Shown piece by piece: positions 19,298-29,478 of a DNA stretch of 64,000 nucleotides (position 1 is its first letter; the number at the start of each line of letters is the position of its first letter). The translations under genes were made by a program, and so were the position numbers. The DNA lies in contig NZ_LOHG01000001.1 of the NCBI RefSeq assembly GCF_022790535.1, positions 373,042 through 437,041 on the forward strand, written 5' to 3'. Below the pieces are notes generated by a model. The model was not told the DNA's origin, did not search any database, and saw nothing but the letters and a program-made list of their open reading frames with translations. The DNA comes from Pseudomonas maioricensis (GTDB lineage: Bacteria > Pseudomonadota > Gammaproteobacteria > Pseudomonadales > Pseudomonadaceae).

Positions 19298-19408
19298 CTG
19301 TAGGAGTGAGCTTGCTCGCGATAAAGTCGGAACGACTTTCAGATAATGGCGCATTCACCATTTCTACGACTGCTTCGCAGCCGATCGCGACCAAGCTCAC
19401 TCCTACAG
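19298..19408. repeat. REP doublet inside the sox operon (soxA-soxG gap)
   Basis: CTGTAGGAGTGAGCTTGCTC and an arm ending AAGCTCACTCCTACAG, with one base change (GCGACC for GCGAGC) in the second arm. Confidence 0.85.
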
Positions 19409-19422
19409 GGGGAGCACCAGCC

Positions 19423-22400
19423 TTAAACGTTCTGCTGCTCACCCTTCGGATCGAAGAACACCGAGGAGACAATTTCGGCCTCAATCACGCTGCCATCGGC
19501 CTGCGGTGAGAACACGCGCTCGCCCATGCGCTGCAAGCCGCCTTTAACCACGCCCATGGCAAACGAATAGCCCAGGGAGTTGGCCGCGTAGCTGGAGGTC
19601 ACGTGCCCCACCATGGTCATCGGGATCGACTGTTTAGGGTCGAACACCAGTTGCGCACCTTCCGGCAGCCATTTTGTTGGATCAACCGGCTTGAGGCCCA
19701 CCAGTTGCTTGCGTTGTTCACGCACGCAGTCTTCACGGTTCATGCCGCGTTGGCCGATCCACGAAAACGGTTTGGTGCGGCCTACACACCAGCCCATGTT
19801 CAGGTCGTCCGGGGTCATCGAGCCGTCAGTGTCCTGACCGACGATGATGAAACCCTTCTCGGCCCGCAGCACGTGCATGGTTTCGGTGCCGTATGGCGTC
19901 AGGTTGTACTGCTTGCCAGCTTCGATGATCTTTTCCAGCACACCCATGGCGTAGTCAGCCTGGATGTTGACCTCGTAAGACAGCTCACCGGTAAACGAAA
20001 TACGGAACACTCGCGCTGGAACACCGCCGACCAGACCTTCTTTCCAGGTCATGAACGGGAAGGCCTCGCGGTCCAGATCGATGTCGGTCACTTCGCTGAG
20101 CAGCTTGCGGCTGTTCGGGCCAGACAGGGTCAGGGTCGCGTAGTGGTCGGTCACGGAGGTGAAGTACACCTTCAGGTCAGGCCATTCAGTCTGCTGGTAG
20201 ATTTCCAGCCATTGCAGCACGCGCGCCGCGCCGCCCGTGGTGGTGGTCATGATGAAATGGTTTTCGGCGACGCAGGCAGTAACCCCATCGTCGAAGACCA
20301 TGCCGTCTTCTTTACACATCAGGCCGTAGCGCGCCTTGCCGACATCGAGCTTGGTCCAGGCGTTGGTGTAGATGCGGTTGAGGAACTCACGGGCATCTGG
20401 GCCTTGAATGTCGATCTTGCCGAGTGTCGAGGCGTCCAGCAGGCCAACGCTTTCACGCACGGCCTTGCATTCACGGGCCACGGCAGCATGGATGTCTTCA
20501 CCGGCTTTCGGGAAGTACCACGGACGTTTCCACTGGCCGACGTCTTCGAATTCGGCACCGTTTTTCACGTGCCAGGCGTGCAGGGCGGTGAAACGTACTG
20601 GCTCGAAGATATGCCCACAGTGACGACCGGCTACTGCGCCGAAGGTCACGGGTGTGTAGTTCGGGCGGAACATGGTGGTGCCCATTTCCGGGATGGAAAC
20701 GTTCAGCGAACGGGCAGCGATGGCCAGGCCATTGACGTTGCCCAGCTTGCCTTGATCGGTACCGAAACCCAGAGCGGTGTAGCGTTTGACGTGTTCTACC
20801 GACTCGAAGCCTTCGCGGGTCGCCAGTTCGATAGCCGCCGCGGTGACATCGTTCTGCAGGTCGACGAATTGCTTCGGCGCACGGGCAGTAGGCTTGTCGT
20901 GAGGCACCTGGAACAGCGCGAGCGTTGGTTCTTCAGAGCGGCTCAGGGCTTTCGGCAGAACGCCCTCGACCACTTTGAAACCGGCTTCACTGGCTGCGCG
21001 CACGCCGCCTTCGAAGCCATCGGCCAATGCGTCGCCCAATGCGTAGACGCCATTTACGCCGCCGACGCACACGCGCTTTTGCGGTGCTTCGCCCGGCACA
21101 AAACCGAGGATGTCTTCACGCCAGACCGGCTTGCCGCCCAAGTGTGACGCCAGGTGAACGATAGGGCTGTAGCCACCGGAACTGGCAATCAGGTCGCAGT
21201 CCAGCCACTCGCCGGGGCTGGTGACGCGATGGGCTTTAACGTCGATAGCAGCGACGCGAGCGGCTGTAACGTGCTTGCTGCCGCGTGCTTCGATCACGGC
21301 GCTGCCGGTCAGAATCCGAATGCCTTTGGCGCGGGCCTCTTCTACCAGTGCGCCACGTGGGTTGTGACGTGCATCGGCAATCGCTACCACTTGCAGGCTG
21401 GCGTCGAGCCAGTCCAGCGCGACGCGGTAGGCGTGATCGTTGTTGGTGGACAGCACCAGTTTTTTGCCCGGCGCTACGCCATAACGACGTACATACGTGG
21501 AAACCGCACCGGCCAGCATGTTGCCCGGCACATCGTTGTTGCCGTAAACCAGTGGGCGTTCGTGAGTACCGGTGGCCAGCACAACACGCTTGGCGCGAAC
21601 CCGATGCATACGCTGACGGACCTGGCCGATAGGTGCGCGGTCGCCGAGATGATCGGTCAGGCGCTCATGAATGGTCAGGAAGTTATGGTCGTGATAACCG
21701 TTGACCGTGGCGCGAGGCAGCAGCACTACGCTGTTCTTCAGGCTTTTCAGCTCGGCGATTACCGTCGCGACCCATTCAGCAGCGGGCTTGCCATCCAGGC
21801 TTTCGCGGCTGTCCAGCAGACTGCCGCCGAACTCTTCCTGCTCATCGGCCAGAATCACCCGGGCACCGCTGCGAGCGGCTGCCAGAGCAGCAGCCAGACC
21901 TGCTGGGCCACCACCAACGATCAGCACGTCGCAGTGCTGGTTCATGGCGTCGTAAGTGTCCGGATCGTTTTCAGTTGGTGAACGACCGAGGCCGGCAGCC
22001 TTGCGGATGTACTTTTCGTACGTCATCCAGAACGACTGCGGGTACATAAAGGTTTTGTAGTAGAAGCCCGGCGGCATCAGCTTGCCGCCTACTTTGCCGA
22101 GAATCCCCATCACGTCATTGTTGACGCTCGGCCAGCCGTTGGTGCTGGTCGCGACGAGGCCCGAATACAACGCCTGTTGCGTGGCGCGCACGTTCGGGAT
22201 CTGGGTCGCTTCGGTAGCGCCAATCTGCAGTACCGCGTTCGGCTCTTCAGATCCTGCCGCGAAGATGCCGCGAGGGCGGGAATACTTGAAGCTGCGGCCA
22301 ATGACATCAACTCCGTTGGCCAGCAGGGCTGCGGCGAGCGTGTCGCCTTCAAAGCCCTGATAGGTCTGACCGTTGAAGTTGAAGTTGAGGACTTTGCTGC

Positions 22401-22443
22401 GGTCGATGCGGCCGCCGTTGGGCAGTCGGTTGGTCTGGCTCAT
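19423..22443 (-). CDS. soxA: Sarcosine oxidase alpha subunit
   Basis: A 1006-aa subunit with, in order, a ferredoxin-like Fer2_4 region (residues about 15-100), an NAD-binding pyridine-nucleotide oxidoreductase region (VLIVGGGPAGLAAALAAA near 172) and a GcvT-like folate-binding half (about 600-990). With SoxBDG it oxidatively demethylates sarcosine to glycine, passing the methyl carbon to THF or releasing formaldehyde, with H2O2. The ATG overlaps the soxD stop by 4 bp. The family length is about 1005 aa, so it is intact. Confidence 0.97.
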   Translation of the reverse strand: MSQTNRLPNGGRIDRSKVLNFNFNGQTYQGFEGDTLAAALLANGVDVIGRSFKYSRPRGIFAAGSEEPNAVLQIGATEATQIPNVRATQQALYSGLVATSTNGWPSVNNDVMGILGKVGGKLMPPGFYYKTFMYPQSFWMTYEKYIRKAAGLGRSPTENDPDTYDAMNQHCDVLIVGGGPAGLAAALAAARSGARVILADEQEEFGGSLLDSRESLDGKPAAEWVATVIAELKSLKNSVVLLPRATVNGYHDHNFLTIHERLTDHLGDRAPIGQVRQRMHRVRAKRVVLATGTHERPLVYGNNDVPGNMLAGAVSTYVRRYGVAPGKKLVLSTNNDHAYRVALDWLDASLQVVAIADARHNPRGALVEEARAKGIRILTGSAVIEARGSKHVTAARVAAIDVKAHRVTSPGEWLDCDLIASSGGYSPIVHLASHLGGKPVWREDILGFVPGEAPQKRVCVGGVNGVYALGDALADGFEGGVRAASEAGFKVVEGVLPKALSRSEEPTLALFQVPHDKPTARAPKQFVDLQNDVTAAAIELATREGFESVEHVKRYTALGFGTDQGKLGNVNGLAIAARSLNVSIPEMGTTMFRPNYTPVTFGAVAGRHCGHIFEPVRFTALHAWHVKNGAEFEDVGQWKRPWYFPKAGEDIHAAVARECKAVRESVGLLDASTLGKIDIQGPDAREFLNRIYTNAWTKLDVGKARYGLMCKEDGMVFDDGVTACVAENHFIMTTTTGGAARVLQWLEIYQQTEWPDLKVYFTSVTDHYATLTLSGPNSRKLLSEVTDIDLDREAFPFMTWKEGLVGGVPARVFRISFTGELSYEVNIQADYAMGVLEKIIEAGKQYNLTPYGTETMHVLRAEKGFIIVGQDTDGSMTPDDLNMGWCVGRTKPFSWIGQRGMNREDCVREQRKQLVGLKPVDPTKWLPEGAQLVFDPKQSIPMTMVGHVTSSYAANSLGYSFAMGVVKGGLQRMGERVFSPQADGSVIEAEIVSSVFFDPKGEQQNV

Positions 22444-22763
22444 ACCTGGTCTCCCTCGCCGCTGGCTGTCTTCTCAAACGCAGGGTTTGTGAACTGCGGT
22501 TTAGCGCCAATCGGGTAGGTTTCGAGAATCTCGTAAGTCACGGTGTCGCGGGTCGCGTTGAAGTACTGACGGCAACCGGCGGCGTGGATCCATAGTTCGT
22601 GATGCAGCCCGCGAGGGTTATCGCGGAAGAACATGTAATCGCCCCATTGCTCGTCGGTGCAGGACGCCGGGTCCAGTGGACGCGGAATGTGTGCCTGGCC
22701 AGACGCGTGGAATTCCTCTTCGGAGCGCAGTTCGCCACAGTGAGGACAGAAGATGTGCAGCAT
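22440..22763 (-). CDS. soxD: Sarcosine oxidase delta subunit
   Basis: A 107-aa subunit with the zinc-binding pattern FCPHCGELRSEEEFH near the N-terminus and the later GCRQYFNATRDTVTYEI, typical of SoxD. It stabilises the heterotetramer. It starts 14 nt after soxB and its stop overlaps soxA, so the three subunits are translated from one message. Confidence 0.96.
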   Translation of the reverse strand: MLHIFCPHCGELRSEEEFHASGQAHIPRPLDPASCTDEQWGDYMFFRDNPRGLHHELWIHAAGCRQYFNATRDTVTYEILETYPIGAKPQFTNPAFEKTASGEGDQV

Positions 22764-22777
22764 GGGTGAATCTCCTG

Positions 22778-24028
22778 TTAGTGAGCGACAGCGGCAGCGC
22801 CGTGTTCGTCAATGAGTGCGCCGTTGTGGAAACGGTCGATGGAAAACGGTTTGGCCAGCGGATGCATTTCGCCTTTGGCCAGACTTGCTGCAAACACGTT
22901 GCCCGAGCCCGGCGTGGCCTTGAAGCCGCCAGTGCCCCAGCCGCAGTTGAAGAACATGTTCGGGACCGGAGTTTTAGAAATGATCGGGCAGGCGTCCGGC
23001 GTGGTGTCGACGATGCCGCCCCACTGACGGTTCATGCGCACGCGGGACAACACCGGGAACATCTCGACGATGGCCTGAATCGTGTGTTCGATCACCGGGT
23101 AGGAACCACGCTGACCGTAGCCGACCCAGCCGTCGATACCTGCACCGATCACCAGGTCGCCCTTGTCGGACTGGCTGATGTAACCGTGTACGGCGTTGGA
23201 CATGATCACGCTGTCGATAATCGGCTTGATCGGTTCGGACACCAGCGCTTGTAGCGGGTGAGATTCAATCGGCAGACGGAAGCCAGCCAGTTTCGCCATG
23301 TGCCCGGAGTTACCGGCCGTGACTACACCGACGCGCTTGGCGCCGATGAAACCTTTATTGGTTTCCACGCCGATGCATACGCCGTTTTCCTTGCGGAAAC
23401 CGGTCACTTCGGTTTGTTGGATCAGGTCAACGCCCAAGGCGTCAGCGGCACGGGCGAACCCCCAGGCCACGGCGTCGTGACGGGCTACGCCGCCGCGACG
23501 CTGCACGGTGGCGCCGATGATCGGGTAACGGGTGTTTTTCGAGCAATCCAGATACGGGATTTCGTCCGCCACCTGTTTGCCGTTGAGCAGTTCGCCGTCT
23601 ACGCCGTTGAGGCGGTTGGCGCTGACCCGGCGCTCGGAGTCACGCATGTCCTGCAGCGTGTGGCACAAGTTGTAAACGCCACGCTGGGAGAACATCACGT
23701 TGTAGTTCAGGTCTTGAGACAGGCCTTCCCACAGTTTCATCGCGTGTTCGTAAAGATGCGCTGATTCGTCCCACAAATAGTTGGAGCGCACGATGGTCGT
23801 GTTACGCGCCGTGTTACCACCGCCCAGCCAGCCCTTTTCGACCACGGCCACGTTAGTGATGCCGTGCTCTTTGGCCAGGTAGTAAGCCGTCGCCAGTCCG
23901 TGCCCGCCGCCGCCGACAATAACCACGTCGTAGACTTTTTTCGGGGTTGGCGTGCGCCACATGCGCTGCCAGTTTTCGTGGTGGCTGAGGGAGTGTTTGA
24001 AGAGGCCGAAGCCTGAGTAATGCTGCAT
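22778..24028 (-). CDS. soxB: Sarcosine oxidase beta subunit
   Basis: A 416-aa flavoprotein that holds the sarcosine-oxidising site. The FAD-binding motif [19 protein letters not shown] lies near residue 34, and [15 protein letters not shown] near 175 contains the His that carries covalent FMN in characterised heterotetrameric oxidases. It starts 17 nt after glyA, so serine hydroxymethyltransferase and the oxidase are made together. Confidence 0.97.
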   Translation of the reverse strand: MQHYSGFGLFKHSLSHHENWQRMWRTPTPKKVYDVVIVGGGGHGLATAYYLAKEHGITNVAVVEKGWLGGGNTARNTTIVRSNYLWDESAHLYEHAMKLWEGLSQDLNYNVMFSQRGVYNLCHTLQDMRDSERRVSANRLNGVDGELLNGKQVADEIPYLDCSKNTRYPIIGATVQRRGGVARHDAVAWGFARAADALGVDLIQQTEVTGFRKENGVCIGVETNKGFIGAKRVGVVTAGNSGHMAKLAGFRLPIESHPLQALVSEPIKPIIDSVIMSNAVHGYISQSDKGDLVIGAGIDGWVGYGQRGSYPVIEHTIQAIVEMFPVLSRVRMNRQWGGIVDTTPDACPIISKTPVPNMFFNCGWGTGGFKATPGSGNVFAASLAKGEMHPLAKPFSIDRFHNGALIDEHGAAAVAH

Positions 24029-24045
24029 GAATAACTACTCCTGAC

Positions 24046-25299
24046 TCAGCTATAAACCGGGAAATCGGAACACAGGGCTGCAACCTGACTGGCGACATTG
24101 GCTTCGACGTCGGCATCACCGAGGTTGTCGAGAATGTCGCAGATCCAGCCAGCCAGCGTGATGCATTGGGTGACTTTGAAGCCGCGGGTGGTGACGGCGG
24201 GTGTGCCGATACGCAGGCCCGAAGTCACGAATGGGGATTGCGGGTCGTTCGGTACGGAGTTCTTGTTGACGGTGATGTGCGCACGGCCCAGAGCGGCGTC
24301 GGCGTCTTTGCCGGTCAGACCCTGACGGATCAGGCTGACCAGGAACAGGTGGTTGTCAGTACCGCCGGAGACCACGTCATAGCCACGGTCGATGAACACT
24401 TGCGCCATGGCTTGGGCGTTATCGATCACTTGCTGTTGATACGCCTTGAACTCCGGCTCCATTGCTTCCTTGAAGCACACAGCCTTGGCGGCGATCACGT
24501 GCATCAACGGGCCGCCCTGACCACCGGGGAATACTGCCGAGTTGAGTTTCTTCTCGATCTCTTCGTTGGCCTTGGCGAGGATCAGGCCACCGCGTGGGCC
24601 GCGCAGGGTTTTGTGAGTCGTAGTGGTCACGACGTCTGCGTACGGCAGTGGGTTCGGGTACAGACCGGCAGCGACCAGTCCTGCAACGTGGGCCATGTCG
24701 ACAAACAGGTAAGCGCCGACCTTGTCAGCGATTGCCCGGAAGCGCGGGAAGTCGAGGGTTTTCGAATAGGCCGAGAAACCGGCGATGATCATTTTTGGCT
24801 TGGATTCGACGGCGATGCGCTCGACTTCGTCGTAATCGATCAGGCCGGTATTGGTGTCGATGCCGTACTGCACCGCGTTGTAGAGCTTGCCGGAGAAGCT
24901 GACTTTGGCGCCGTGGGTCAAGTGACCACCGTGGGCCAGGCTCATGCCGAGAACGGTATCGCCAGCTTGCAGCAATGCCAGATAAACCGCGGCGTTGGCC
25001 GAACTGCCGGAGTGCGGCTGCACGTTGGCGTAGTCAGCGCCGAACAGTTGCTTGGCGCGCTCGATGGCGAGCACTTCAACTTTATCCACATGCTCACAAC
25101 CGCCGTAGTAGCGCTTGCCCGGATACCCTTCGGCGTATTTGTTGGTCAGGCCGCTGCCTTGAGCTTCCATCACGCGCTGGCTGGTGTAGTTCTCCGAGGC
25201 GATCAGCTCGATGTGATCTTCCTGACGCTGCTCTTCGGCATTCATCGCGGCCAGCAGTGCATCGTCATAGCCTTGGATTTGGTCATTCTTGCTGAACAT
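24046..25299 (-). CDS. glyA: Serine hydroxymethyltransferase
   Basis: A 417-aa PLP enzyme that interconverts glycine plus 5,10-methylene-THF with serine plus THF. The PLP-lysine motif [16 protein letters not shown], the N-terminal SENYTS and the SGSSANAA segment are intact. As first gene of the sox run it can combine the two products of sarcosine oxidation, glycine and the one-carbon unit, into serine. Pseudomonads usually have a second glyA; this is the catabolic copy by context. The run is probably under GbdR or SouR control, as in P. aeruginosa, but I cannot identify the sites. Confidence 0.97.
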   Translation of the reverse strand: MFSKNDQIQGYDDALLAAMNAEEQRQEDHIELIASENYTSQRVMEAQGSGLTNKYAEGYPGKRYYGGCEHVDKVEVLAIERAKQLFGADYANVQPHSGSSANAAVYLALLQAGDTVLGMSLAHGGHLTHGAKVSFSGKLYNAVQYGIDTNTGLIDYDEVERIAVESKPKMIIAGFSAYSKTLDFPRFRAIADKVGAYLFVDMAHVAGLVAAGLYPNPLPYADVVTTTTHKTLRGPRGGLILAKANEEIEKKLNSAVFPGGQGGPLMHVIAAKAVCFKEAMEPEFKAYQQQVIDNAQAMAQVFIDRGYDVVSGGTDNHLFLVSLIRQGLTGKDADAALGRAHITVNKNSVPNDPQSPFVTSGLRIGTPAVTTRGFKVTQCITLAGWICDILDNLGDADVEANVASQVAALCSDFPVYS

Positions 25300-25466
25300 C
25301 GCGGTTCTCCCAGCGGCGGCGTCGCGCCTGACTTATCGGTAGAGCCGCAGCATCTAAGCAGGGCCCTTTGACAGCGATACTAGGGCCGGACCAAAGACGC
25401 CAAATGCCTGCGCACGCCACACAAAGGTGCGTTTACGACATGCCGCCAGGAAAGGTCGCAATCCCT

Positions 25467-25538
25467 TGTAGGAGCTGCCGAAGGCTGCGAACGCATTTCC
25501 ATAGGCCAATGTCTTCGCAGCCTTCGGCAGCTCCTACA
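25467..25538. repeat. REP doublet, GCTGCCGAAGGCTGCGA class
   Basis: TTGTAGGAGCTGCCGAAGGC and its complement with about 30 nt between arms, in the 303-bp gap 25300-25602. That gap also holds the alaC terminator and must hold the glyA promoter. Confidence 0.87.
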
Positions 25539-25554
25539 CAAATACGGCACAAAC

Positions 25555-25584
25555 AAAAATCCCCCGGGGATGCCGGGGGATTTT
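25555..25584 (-). terminator. Rho-independent terminator of alaC
   Basis: AAAATCCCCCGG, a short loop, then CCGGGGGATTTT. On the minus strand this is a GC-rich stem followed by a T-run, 18 nt beyond the alaC stop. Confidence 0.88.
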
Positions 25585-25602
25585 ATGCCGCTAATGTCGC
25601 AA

Positions 25603-26823
25603 TCAGACCACTGCTTTTGCGGGCAACTGCCCATCCGCCCGGAACATGCCGCGAATACCACGCACGGCCTGGCGTATCCGGTCCTGATTCTCGATCAGCG
25701 CGAATCGCACATGATCGTCGCCGTACTCACCAAAACCGACACCCGGTGAAACACAGACCTTGGCTTCGGCGAGCAGCTTCTTGGCGAATTCCAGCGAACC
25801 AAGGTGGGCGTAGGCGGGCGGAATTTTGGCCCAGACGTACATAGACGCTTTTGGATTCTCGACCATCCAGCCCAGTTCATGCAGGCCTTTGACCAGCACG
25901 TTACGACGCTGGCGATACTGCTCGGCAATATCGAGCACGCATTGCTGATCGCCTTCCAGTGCAGCAATGGCCGCAACCTGCAGCGGGGTGAACGTGCCGT
26001 AGTCGTGGTAGCTCTTGATCCGCGCCAGAGCGTTGACCAACTCCGGGTTGCCGACCATGAAGCCGATCCTCCAGCCCGCCATGTTGTAGCTTTTGGACAG
26101 GGTGAAAAACTCGACCGCGATGTCTTTGGCGCCCGGCACCTGCATGATCGACGGAGCTTTCCAGCCGTCGTAGACGATGTCGGCGTAGGCCAGATCGTGA
26201 ACCACGAGAACGTCGTACTGTTTGGCTAGCGCAACCACGCGTTCGAAGAAGTCCAGCTCCACGCACTGCGCTGTCGGGTTGGACGGGAAACCGAGGATCA
26301 TCATTTTCGGTTTCGGGATCGAGCCACGGATGGCTTTTTCCAGCTCGGCGAAGAAGTCCACACCTGGGATCAGTGGGACCGAACGCACTTGAGCGCCAGC
26401 AATCACGGCACCGTAGATGTGAATCGGATAGCTCGGGTTTGGCACCAGCACCGTGTCGCCTTGATCGAGGGTGGCGAGCATCAAGTGCGCCAGACCTTCC
26501 TTCGAACCAATGGTTACGATGGCCTCTTCTTCCGGGTCGATATCGACGTCGTAGCGTTTTTTGTACCAGTTGGAAATCGCCCGACGCAGACGCGGGATGC
26601 CACGCGAAGTCGAGTAGCCGTGAGTGTCTTCACGCTGGGCAACGGTAACGAGTTTTTCGACGATGTGCGGTGGAGTTGGCCCGTCGGGGTTGCCCATGCT
26701 CAAGTCGATGATGTCTTCACCACGGCGGCGAGCGGCCATTTTCAGCTCGGCGGTGATATTAAAGACGTACGGGGGGAGTCGATCGATCCGCGCAAAGCGG
26801 CGCGGCGAAGGTAGGTCTGCCAT
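25603..26823 (-). CDS. alaC: Alanine transaminase AlaC-type aminotransferase
   Basis: A 406-aa class I/II PLP aminotransferase. The PLP lysine lies in [13 protein letters not shown], and [25 protein letters not shown] and the N-terminal [21 protein letters not shown] match E. coli AlaC (YfdZ). It converts pyruvate and glutamate to alanine and 2-oxoglutarate. The start [10 protein letters not shown] at 26823 is chosen for its GAGG site 6 nt upstream; a longer reading to 26874 lacks a site. It has its own terminator and is separate from glyA. Confidence 0.9.
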   Translation of the reverse strand: MADLPSPRRFARIDRLPPYVFNITAELKMAARRRGEDIIDLSMGNPDGPTPPHIVEKLVTVAQREDTHGYSTSRGIPRLRRAISNWYKKRYDVDIDPEEEAIVTIGSKEGLAHLMLATLDQGDTVLVPNPSYPIHIYGAVIAGAQVRSVPLIPGVDFFAELEKAIRGSIPKPKMMILGFPSNPTAQCVELDFFERVVALAKQYDVLVVHDLAYADIVYDGWKAPSIMQVPGAKDIAVEFFTLSKSYNMAGWRIGFMVGNPELVNALARIKSYHDYGTFTPLQVAAIAALEGDQQCVLDIAEQYRQRRNVLVKGLHELGWMVENPKASMYVWAKIPPAYAHLGSLEFAKKLLAEAKVCVSPGVGFGEYGDDHVRFALIENQDRIRQAVRGIRGMFRADGQLPAKAVV

Positions 26824-26959
26824 GGAGGCCTCAGATACGTAAGCGCCCGGAACCGTCCGAGCGACGTTGGCCACTGCGGTGGCCTGGGCGAAAGATAATC
26901 GAGCGCTGACAGCTTGTCCAGCCAGGCCGCACCGCCTGTCAGGAATAAGGGAAAACCTG

Positions 26960-27037
26960 TTACTTCTTACAGTTGGCAGGTGAGCAGAACAGGTTCTGAA
27001 TAGCTTCGTCGACGGTAGTGTTTTTTAAGTTGGCCAT
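26960..27037 (-). CDS. Possible 25-residue cysteine-containing peptide
   Basis: A short open frame starting [16 protein letters not shown] and ending FCSPANCKK, with an in-frame stop. It lies 136 nt upstream of alaC on the same strand and 30 nt from the divergent 73-aa gene. The leader-like acidic stretch followed by a Cys-X4-Cys tail recalls ribosomally made peptide precursors, but no modification enzyme is nearby. There is no clear Shine-Dalgarno site, so it may be chance. Confidence 0.22.
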   Translation of the reverse strand: MANLKNTTVDEAIQNLFCSPANCKK

Positions 27038-27067
27038 GAGATTTTTAACATTAATTGGAGAAACGAA

Positions 27068-27289
27068 ATGGCTTCTATATCCGAAGTGAAAGTCCAGGAT
27101 GTTGACGGCGCGGAGGTCCCCGGACTGCCGCAGTTCGATTTCTACGACGCGCTACCCTTGATGAATCCGGGAGATAGGTTGATGTATTCCAACCCTCTGA
27201 GATTTTACGAGATTGTATATAAGCTGTTTGAAGTTATGCAGGATGGCAAGTTGAGGCTGACTATTGCGATCCAGCCGACTGGGAACTAA
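27068..27289 (+). CDS. Hypothetical 73-aa protein
   Basis: A small acidic, probably soluble protein starting MASISEVKVQDVDGAEVPGL. The ATG follows a good GGAG site with 8-nt spacing. It uses codons uncommon in Pseudomonas (AGA, AGG twice, ATA) and its second half is lower in GC than the neighbours, suggesting recent acquisition. It has no signal peptide, Cys or recognisable motif. I do not recognise the family. It lies alone between divergent alaC and convergent traX-like genes. Confidence 0.6.
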   Translation: MASISEVKVQDVDGAEVPGLPQFDFYDALPLMNPGDRLMYSNPLRFYEIVYKLFEVMQDGKLRLTIAIQPTGN

Positions 27290-27314
27290 GAGACCCTACA
27301 GCGACCTGTCTTGG

Positions 27315-27343
27315 GGTCAGCGCTACGATGTTGGGAGCTGACC
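27315..27343. terminator. Weak hairpin between the 73-aa gene and the TraX gene
   Basis: Perfect 7-bp arms GGTCAGC and GCTGACC with a 15-nt loop, 26 nt past the stop of the 73-aa gene. The nearest T-run (TTTTTT near 27360) is 15 nt away, so termination is uncertain. Confidence 0.25.
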
Positions 27344-27402
27344 TTCAGGTTGCGTGAGTTTTTTCTGTGCTCATTGCTGTTTTAAGATGTGTAGACATAA
27401 CG

Positions 27403-28149
27403 CTAGGAAAATAGACTTAGTTTTAGGCCCAACAACACCAGAAAATGCACCGGATAAATCGCGTAGGCCCAACGCCGCATCGGTTTGACTGGGAAGCTCA
27501 AACGACGGCGCAGCAGGGCCAGCCCGAGCATGGGCGCGATCAGGCAGGCAACTAGCGAGCCAATCGAGATCGGATCGCCCCACGCTGCGCCCGCGAACAT
27601 TTGCGGCCAGGCGTTGCCCGCCACGCAGATAGCGCCCGGCACCAGCGCGAGCCAAAGAGGGCGACGCAGCACCAAAAGCAGCGTCAGCGGCAATAGCGTG
27701 CCAAAGAATCCGAACATCAAATATTTGTGGAATAAAGCGGCGATCAGCAGCGAACCAAGCGCCATAACTCGGGTAACCGGCAATCGGTGTCGCCAGCCCT
27801 GGGCGATCAGCAGGCCGAGAACCAGCGTCGGCAAGACATTCAGCGTGTGAACGTCATCCGCCATGTACAGCCGATAGGGGAGCTCGGCCAGTACAGCGAA
27901 CAAGAGCATCCAGCCCAGATAACGCCACTGCACTTTGGGGTCAGGAAACAGCGCGGACTTGCGCCCCAGATTTGCCGCGATCGCCAGGCAAAACCAAGGG
28001 AAGGCGAACCGTCCAGGCACGTACAGCACATCTATCGACCAACCGACATAGCGCAAATGGTCAAGTACCATGGCCAGCATCGCCAGCCACTTGAGCAGGT
28101 CCAGCGCCTTGTCGCGTCCGGGCAGGTAAGGCGGGTTCGATAGATCCAT
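27403..28149 (-). CDS. TraX family membrane protein
   Basis: A 248-aa polytopic protein with about eight hydrophobic segments. The N-terminal RDKALDLLKWLAMLAMVLDH and the C-terminal MRRWAYAIYPVHFLVL match the TraX (acyltransferase-3-like) family. F-plasmid TraX acetylates pilin, but chromosomal copies have no known role, and there are no conjugation genes here. The ATG at 28149 follows GGAGAG. It ends in front of the 73-aa orphan, convergent with it. Confidence 0.88.
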   Translation of the reverse strand: MDLSNPPYLPGRDKALDLLKWLAMLAMVLDHLRYVGWSIDVLYVPGRFAFPWFCLAIAANLGRKSALFPDPKVQWRYLGWMLLFAVLAELPYRLYMADDVHTLNVLPTLVLGLLIAQGWRHRLPVTRVMALGSLLIAALFHKYLMFGFFGTLLPLTLLLVLRRPLWLALVPGAICVAGNAWPQMFAGAAWGDPISIGSLVACLIAPMLGLALLRRRLSFPVKPMRRWAYAIYPVHFLVLLGLKLSLFS

Positions 28150-28172
28150 ATCTCTCCGGGAATAGGGGGGGG

Positions 28173-28262
28173 CGTTGGAGCGAGGCTTGTCCGCGAATCA
28201 GGCACCTCGATACAGCAGATACACCGCATTATCGTTCTTCGCGGGCAGGCCTCGCTCCAACG
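28173..28262. repeat. REP doublet, GTTGGAGCGAGGC variant
   Basis: CGTTGGAGCGAGGCTTGTCC and GGGCAGGCCTCGCTCCAACG between the divergent TraX and ltaE genes. GTTGGAG replaces the usual TGTGGGAG end. Confidence 0.8.
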
Positions 28263-28323
28263 GTTTTGCTGCGATGCGATCTTCGCTACAGTGCGCAGCA
28301 TAATCAATGACAAGGATTCGGCC

Positions 28324-29364
28324 ATGACCGATAAAAGCCAGCAGTTTGCCAGTGATAACTATTCGGGCATCTGTCCTGAAGCCTGGGCTGCGATGGAACA
28401 GGCTAACCACGGCCACCAGCGCGCTTACGGCGATGACGAATGGACCGCGCGCGCCTCTGATCAATTCCGTAAATTATTTGAAACCGATTGCGAAGTATTT
28501 TTTGCCTTCAACGGTACGGCCGCCAACTCCCTGGCGCTGTCGTCGCTGTGCCAGAGCTATCACAGCGTTATCTGTTCGGAAACGGCCCACGTCGAAACTG
28601 ACGAGTGCGGCGCTCCGGAGTTCTTCTCCAACGGCTCCAAACTGCTCACTGCACGCAGCGAACAGGGCAAGCTGACGCCGCAATCAATCCGCGAAGTGGC
28701 GCTCAAGCGTCAGGATATTCACTACCCCAAACCTCGTGTCGTGACCCTCACTCAGGCTACGGAAGTGGGCAGTGTTTACCAGCCGGACGAGCTCAAGGCG
28801 ATCAGTGCGACCTGCAAGGAGCTCAACCTCAACCTGCACATGGACGGCGCGCGTTTCTCCAATGCCTGTGCGTTTCTGGAGTGTTCACCGGCCGAGCTGA
28901 CCTGGAAGTCCGGTGTCGACGTGCTGTGCTTTGGCGGCACCAAGAACGGTATGGCGGTCGGTGAGGCCATCCTGTTCTTCAACCACAAGCTGGCTGAAGA
29001 TTTTGACTACCGCTGCAAGCAGGCCGGGCAACTGGCGTCGAAAATGCGCTTCCTTTCTGCGCCGTGGGTCGGCCTGCTGGAAGGCGATGCGTGGCTCAAG
29101 CATGCTCGTCACGCCAACCATTGCGCGCAACTGCTGGCGTCGCTGGTTCAGGACATCCCGGGCGTTGAACTGATGTTCCCGGTGCAGGCCAATGGTGTGT
29201 TCCTGCAATTGTCAGAACCTGCCATCGCAGCACTGACGGCTAAAGGCTGGCGCTTCTATACCTTCATCGGCAACGGCGGTGCACGCTTCATGTGCTCGTG
29301 GGACACCGAGGAAGAGCGCGTGCGCGAGCTGGCGGCGGATATCCGCTTGGTGATGGGGGCTTAA
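28324..29364 (+). CDS. ltaE: Low-specificity L-threonine aldolase
   Basis: A 346-aa PLP enzyme that splits L-threonine (and allo-threonine) into glycine and acetaldehyde. The PLP lysine lies in CFGGTKNGMAVG; HMDGARFSNA and ASDNYSG at the N-terminus match the Pseudomonas low-specificity enzyme. The ATG at 28324 is preferred because the homologous proteins start MTDKSQQFASDNYSG; the upstream ATG at 28291 adds a non-conserved stretch. It fits the glycine theme of the region, since its product feeds glyA. Confidence 0.94.
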   Translation: MTDKSQQFASDNYSGICPEAWAAMEQANHGHQRAYGDDEWTARASDQFRKLFETDCEVFFAFNGTAANSLALSSLCQSYHSVICSETAHVETDECGAPEFFSNGSKLLTARSEQGKLTPQSIREVALKRQDIHYPKPRVVTLTQATEVGSVYQPDELKAISATCKELNLNLHMDGARFSNACAFLECSPAELTWKSGVDVLCFGGTKNGMAVGEAILFFNHKLAEDFDYRCKQAGQLASKMRFLSAPWVGLLEGDAWLKHARHANHCAQLLASLVQDIPGVELMFPVQANGVFLQLSEPAIAALTAKGWRFYTFIGNGGARFMCSWDTEEERVRELAADIRLVMGA

Positions 29365-29389
29365 CGCAAGAACTCAGTTGGAATGAAAC

Positions 29390-29478
29390 CTGTGGGAGCT
29401 GAGCTTGCTCGCGATAAGGCTGGATCCGGTTCACCTTAGATCGCGTTGCCCTTATCGCGAGCAAGCTTGGCTCCCACA
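29390..29478. repeat. REP doublet, GAGCTTGCTCGCGATAAGG class
   Basis: TGTGGGAGCTGAGCTTGCTC and GAGCAAGCTTGGCTCCCACA. It occupies nearly the whole 145-bp gap between convergent ltaE and zapA, leaving no room for a 6S RNA gene downstream of zapA. Confidence 0.83.

Noticed and set aside
19603..21147. 514-codon plus-strand frame opposite soxA
   Set aside because: Antisense shadow of soxA; residue composition is unnatural and the soxA frame is fully conserved.
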